From contig OZ038509.1 of the NCBI GenBank assembly GCA_964036315.1, positions 31,779,430 through 31,843,429 on the forward strand: DNA of 64,000 nucleotides. Direction: 5' to 3'. The notes under the pieces are model-generated. The model saw only the letters and a list, made by a program, of their open reading frames with translations. It did not search any database and was not told where the DNA came from. The position numbers and the translations under genes were made by a program. The stretch comes from Acanthosepion esculentum. Its lineage: Eukaryota; Mollusca; Cephalopoda; Sepiida; Sepiidae. Positions 53,701 to 59,700 of the stretch are shown one piece after another; position 1 is the stretch's first letter; each line of letters opens with the position of its first letter.

Positions 53701-56700
53701 ATCCCGTGAAGTTGGATAAAAATTATCAGTTGACGCCTATTGGCCGAATAGCCAGGCGGAGATGATCATGTGACGCAGAGAGGAGGCCGCCACCGCCCAT
53801 TGAGAGGATAGGTATGAGATGTTACTGCGAGGAAGTGAGAAAACTGTTGACGCCCTCTAAAGTATGGTGAGATACCCATATGAGAGCAGAAGAGGGTGGG
53901 AGTGGAATAAGATTTCCAAATACGGAAAATGATCTTTATTTTTGGCCGAAAACAAAGAAAATCCTTATTGGGGATTTGAAATCAACGTGGTGGCCACACC
54001 ACGTCCGACCCCACGCCAGGTTCTGATCGGCGTCCATATAAGCAAACATCTACGGGTGTTTCAGAGAGTTCGTCGAGGAGAGTTCGCAGAGTAGAGCTGA
54101 GTTCGTCGAGGAAAGTCGAGACAGAGAGACGCGCCTCGCACAGGTGACCGCACGATTCCATGCCTTCCGACTTAGACTTCTAACCAAGAACAGATTTGTT
54201 GAAGACCGACTTTAGATTTCCCATCAAAACAAGTTTCCGACTAGACTTCTAACCAAGAACAAATTATAGAAGTCTGACTGATATTCGCCATCTCGATATC
54301 CAGACCTAGTTAAGGAACGCAAAAGTGTTACAATCCACATTTTTTTTTTCTTCGGGCTGGGAGAGAAAGAGAGAGACGCACTCCTGTAACTCAACAAACC
54401 GACATAAAATTAATCACTATTCCTAACCAGTCGCTCGCCTTGAAGTTGTTGTTTGTGCTTTTGTTTTTTTTTGTCTACAAATATTGTGCAGTATCACCTT
54501 GACCCGGATTCGGCTGGCACTACGGCCCGACGTCTGATTGATCTCGTCAACCTAAGATCAAATCACGTGGGTAGGTTGAATCGAGATCAAAGCAGTTGCT
54601 TCGGTGACCAGGCGTTGGAAGCGAGCCGAGTATGACAAGTCGGTGCTAGAACCCAACCAGACTTCAACCGATGTCCCAGGGTTAGCCCGTCACAAAGGAC
54701 CGACGTCACAAGTGCGCCGCGACCAGTACGGGTGTCACAAACGGTGCCCTGACTAGGACAGAGGAGGGTTGGGTGTCACACTTTAACTCGAACAAAAAAA
54801 ATACAACCATCCTTTTACCCTAAATGAACTTAGATTCCATAAGTGAATCACATAATACAGCTACAGATGAAATTCATTACAAATTTCTTAAACAACTCCC
54901 CTCAAATTCCTTAAAATGTCTGTTAAACACCTTTTAATAAGATCTGGTTTAAGGGCAAACTCCCAAATAGATGGAAACAAGTTACTGTGATCCCTATACC
55001 AAAATCAGATAAGACAAATCAAACCCCAAAACTTCCAACCTATAACATTAACAAGTTGCATATGCAAAACCCTAGAAAGAATAGTGAATAAAAGACTGAA
55101 CCGGTACCTCAAAACTAATGGTTTAATTACCAACCTTCCGAGTGGATTATGAAACGAAAGAGGCACCATAGACAACATAGTCTGCTTAGAAACATTCATT
55201 AGAGAGGCTTTTATTAAAACAGAACACACGATCTAGAAAAGGCCTATGAAATAATATGAATAATGGAATAATGAAAGACCTATACAATCTTTGTTTTAAA
55301 GGGCAGATTGCCCAATTTGATAAATAACTGTGTCAGATAGAAGTTTCAAAGTTCATATAGGATCAACTCTATCAAACCTCAAAATCCAAGGAGTTCCACA
55401 AGATTGAATTTTGTCCGTCACTCTTTTCAAGATAAAAATTAACATTGTTAATTGCTTAAATCAAGGAGTTGATAATTCATCATATGTAGACAACCTTTTG
55501 ATTTGCTACAGATCAAAAAATGTGCACTGCAGAATAGCAACTGCAAGTGTGCCTAAATAAATTAAACCAATGGACTATTTTCAACAGTTTCAAATTCTCC
55601 CCAACCAAAACAGTGTTTCCATTTCTGCAATCTGAAAAAATGCACAATGATCCAACTCTTAGACTTGAAGGAACAGAAATTGAAATGACTAACCAACATA
55701 AATTTCTGGGAATCATTTTTGATAAAAACTTACTTTCATCCCCCCACTTAAAATACATAAAACAGAAATGCTTCAGAGCATTACAATTACTATGGATTGC
55801 GGCTAACACTGACTGGGAAGCATATATATTGCTCCTGAAATTATATAGAACTCTAATAAGAACCAAATTTGGACTACTGATATTTCACTTATGGGTTAAC
55901 CTGGAAATCCTACTTACAAAAAAAAAAAAAAAAAATTGACCCCATCCACCATGCAGGATTGAGACTGGCTCTGGGTGCCTTCAAAACATCAGCCATAGAA
56001 AGTTTATGCATTGAAGACCATGAGACACTGTTAAAATTGAGACAAATCCAGAGATGGCTATACAATGTGGTTGGCCCTGATCTCTCTTGCAGATGTGCCA
56101 TCACCTCCCTCTATCTTTTCTACAAATACTTTCACGGTAACTGCTCTTACGAGCTATTTTCGCTACTGCCCAAACTGCATGAATTTAAACATGCCACTAA
56201 GTCTGCATCTCGGTCCCACCCTTTCACTGTCGAAACCGTTAAATGTAGCCGTCTCTTCTCCTCCAATAGCTTCATGTCTCGTGCTTCCCGTCTGTGGAAC
56301 TCCCTTCTTCTTACTTGCTTCCCTGATAGCTATAGTCTCCAACTGTTCAAATGCAATGTCAATCGACATCTCCAGATGCCTTGATCTATTCCCTGTCCTT
56401 CTCTTCGTCCTTTCCTCTTTTATGCCTCTTTACTCATGCTCCTACTCTCTGTAACCCCTTGCGTGCTAGTGGCACTCCCAGCTTGCTTGGGGTGAAAAGT
56501 TGACACTACAGTATTAAAAGCTGACACCACAATATTATCTAAAACTCAAATCCTGCCTAACTAACCCTGTCTATCACTGTATCTTTAACCCTAAATATAG
56601 AAATCAAACCTTTTAGCCGTTACATGGAAAATCTCATCAGCAAAACTCAAAAACCAGCACTTATTCATAAAACCACCATCTCAAAAACCCACCCTGGTTA

Positions 56701-59700
56701 ATGATTCTGTGATTCTGCTAAACCTTACTAAATAGCGTAAAATTAATACTAATTTATCTGAAGAAATCCGTAATGTTCTACAAGCAAACCCAGATTATAA
56801 ATACATATATACTGATGGCTCTAAAATCTTGGACAGAGTTGCATGCTATGCTATCCTTAACAATATAACACTGCAAAATTGATTACCTGACAGAACCTCA
56901 TTCAGTGCAAAAGCCACAGCCACACACTTGGCTTTAGATATTATAGAATCCAGTGGGTCAGATAGATTCATCATCTTCTCAGATTCACTATCTGTACTCA
57001 CAGCTCTGAATAATAAAAACATGGGAAACCCCTTAATAAGTAAATTATTAAATAGGGTTGACACTATTTATAGGAAAAAAGACACTGTAATAGTCTTATG
57101 CTGGATACTGAGCCAATATTGGTATACAAGGAGATGGAAAAGCTGACAAAATGGCAAAGGAATCGCTGAACATTGCCCTCTCAAATGTAAAGGTTCCACA
57201 CACAAACTTACGACCCACCATAAACAGGATCATTAAAGAAAATGGCAGCAATTATGGAACAACTGTAAAAACAAATTACTCAACATCCAACCAATCATTA
57301 ATGAAAGACAGCTAAGTTACAGAAAGATGAGATGGTACCAGCCAGACTCCGTATAGGACACACATACATAACCCACCAACATCTACTAAATAATGAGGAA
57401 CCGCCAGTATGTGTCACATGCCAGGAACCATACACTGTTAAACACATACTACAAACCAGATATCTTAAAGACCTATTTGAAAATACCAATCCAAGTAACA
57501 TCCTTAGACTCTACAGGAAAATATAAAAACTCCAAAATATTCTTTACCAAACCTGCTTACCTACATTGTATATAATTGGTTGCAAAACAATCTACATGCC
57601 CCCATATCTCCTCCCCCGCTGCCGAAAAAAATCTAAGGAATTTTTCCCTATATAATCCCCTGCTCTTAAAAGAAAATAACTTATTATTCACTTGAAAACC
57701 GTCTTTGGCATTAAATGATCCATCTGGGTTGATGTGCCATAAATCTCATCAGTCAATCAACCTTATTGTATCTGAGATACAAATACAATTTCACTAATTG
57801 ATAACTCATTAAATAAGGAATTTCTATTGTGAATTTTTCTATAAAGAATAGAATACAAAAATAATTTGTCCACATATTTTAATAATACAGGAAAAACATC
57901 TAAAATAAGGGTTTATCCATTTTTACATTTATAGACCATAAAAAAGGATTGTATTTCATTGTGCTTCATTTTGAAGAACTCTACAAAAGACAATATTCTT
58001 TATGAAAAATATTTCTCTTTCCTGTTGTATTGTTCTCTGCTGCTTTGCCTTATCAACAGTTGAATATGGTAATAAATAAAGCTTCTAAATCCAGATTTAT
58101 GATGTTGGAATATACTTGTCATTTAATGAATATTTTTATTATATAAATAGAATTGTATGTGGATTCAATGGTTTTAAGTTAATTTATCAATGGAGTTATT
58201 GAAGATATCTGTGGGAGTGGAAGAAATAAATAAATATGAACAAGCAGATGAATTTATATCTATTATCATGCGAAAATGGCTTGTGATTAAGCAAAACACC
58301 ATAATAGAAACCAAACCAGTTTTGTTAAAATTTCAAGTGTGTTGTTCATTTATGATGAGGAAGTTCTTAAAAATGTTCATGCTTGATGAACATTACAAAA
58401 ATTTGATTTCTATACATTGTACTGCTTCACTTTTTATTATTGTTGCTATTAACATTGTTATGACTAAGTTAGTTTTATATTAAAGTTACTATTTTTATTT
58501 AACATCACATTTTTTTATGACTTTTTTATCTATATATGCTATAATAAAAAGTTAAAATCTATCCTAAACTGTTACTTGAAGCTGTTAATCCTTTGAGCCC
58601 TGTGTTCCTGATCAATTTTTAACCCTTCTGCCTGAGCTCCTGAGTCAAAATTCATAAATAATTGGCATGTAATGTTTCACAGTAGATACAAAAGTAGTTA
58701 CCAAAATTATAAGCATTATACTTTGCAGGGAGAGAGTATGATTGCATACCTTCACTACCCAGCAGCTGTTCAAAATAAGACAACCAACAGCATAACATTA
58801 CGCAAGTGTTTACCCACCGTTCAACTGGTGCTTATGCATTGTCATTTTTCTCTACCACCGGTAAAGCGGTGGTCAGGACTCAAATGGTTAATTCTTAAAT
58901 TAATCGATTCTTCCTTTGACTCTTAATCAACAAATATCTTAAATTACAAATGAATTGAATTTTTTATCTCAAAATAAAATCTTCATTTTGTTGCAATATA
59001 TTAAAATAATGAATTCTTTATAACCTGTGTAGTGAGTGACCCAACTGGTCTTATAAATAAATTTGCTTCTACTTCTGAAAATATCTTCCTTAAATATCTT
59101 AATGTATCATTTGTTTGTTTTTTTTTATCTTTCTTTCATTAATTTACAATTAATTTCTGTAGCATATTTAAAAATGTTGACAACATATTTTTTTTATTAC
59201 AGAATTAAAGAAGAATTATTTAATAGCTGTATCACATTTATTAACTTTTCTTCCACGTCAAGTTCTTGTGTCAGAATTACCACCTGTAAGTATCAACTAG
59301 ATTGATTATTTCTGTTTCAGTAGATAGCTAAAAACACATTTACTTTTTAATTCACATTAAGTAAATCATTTATAAAATGTAAAGAAAAATTTCTTTGCTA
59401 TTTCTTCTCATTGTTTAAAATATCATTTCATAATAGAGAAATATTTGGACATTAACAAGTTTCTTTTTTTTTATACATTTGCAATTCATTCTTCTCTAAA
59501 TTGTTTGTGAAAGGTGGAAACAAAGTGAATAGCACAAAAATCTTTGTTTAAAAAATGAGAAAAATTAAATTTAATACAGAAAGAAAAAATGCCAGAAAAG
59601 TGTAATGTAGGAGAGAAAACAATTTAAATTCAGGTAAGAGCATTCTTAGAAATGGAAAATGAATAAATAAAAAAATAAAGAAATGAACTGGAAAACAAAG

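Larger units (their letters stand above)
50840..57760 (+). mobile_element. I-like LINE, interrupted by two insertions
   Basis: Strongly A-rich on the + strand. In order: possible ORF1 (about 50900-51840, lysine-rich broken frames), APE endonuclease (51860-52560), RT (54840-56030), RNase H (56780-57170), a Cys/His knuckle (57408-57455), and a tail ending near 57745. An RNase H domain after RT is typical of the I clade. A solo LTR (53091-54780) and a LINE-A copy (56041-56513) are inserted; frames line up again on each side. Stops and frameshifts are many. 5' end uncertain. Confidence 0.8.
49856..59202 (+). other. MMS19 intron, 9.3 kb, transposon nest
   Basis: The longest intron in the window, mostly the I-like LINE with its two insertions and a piggyBac MITE. 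57790-58570 and 58900-59200 are AT-rich with nothing recognised. Confidence 0.85.
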
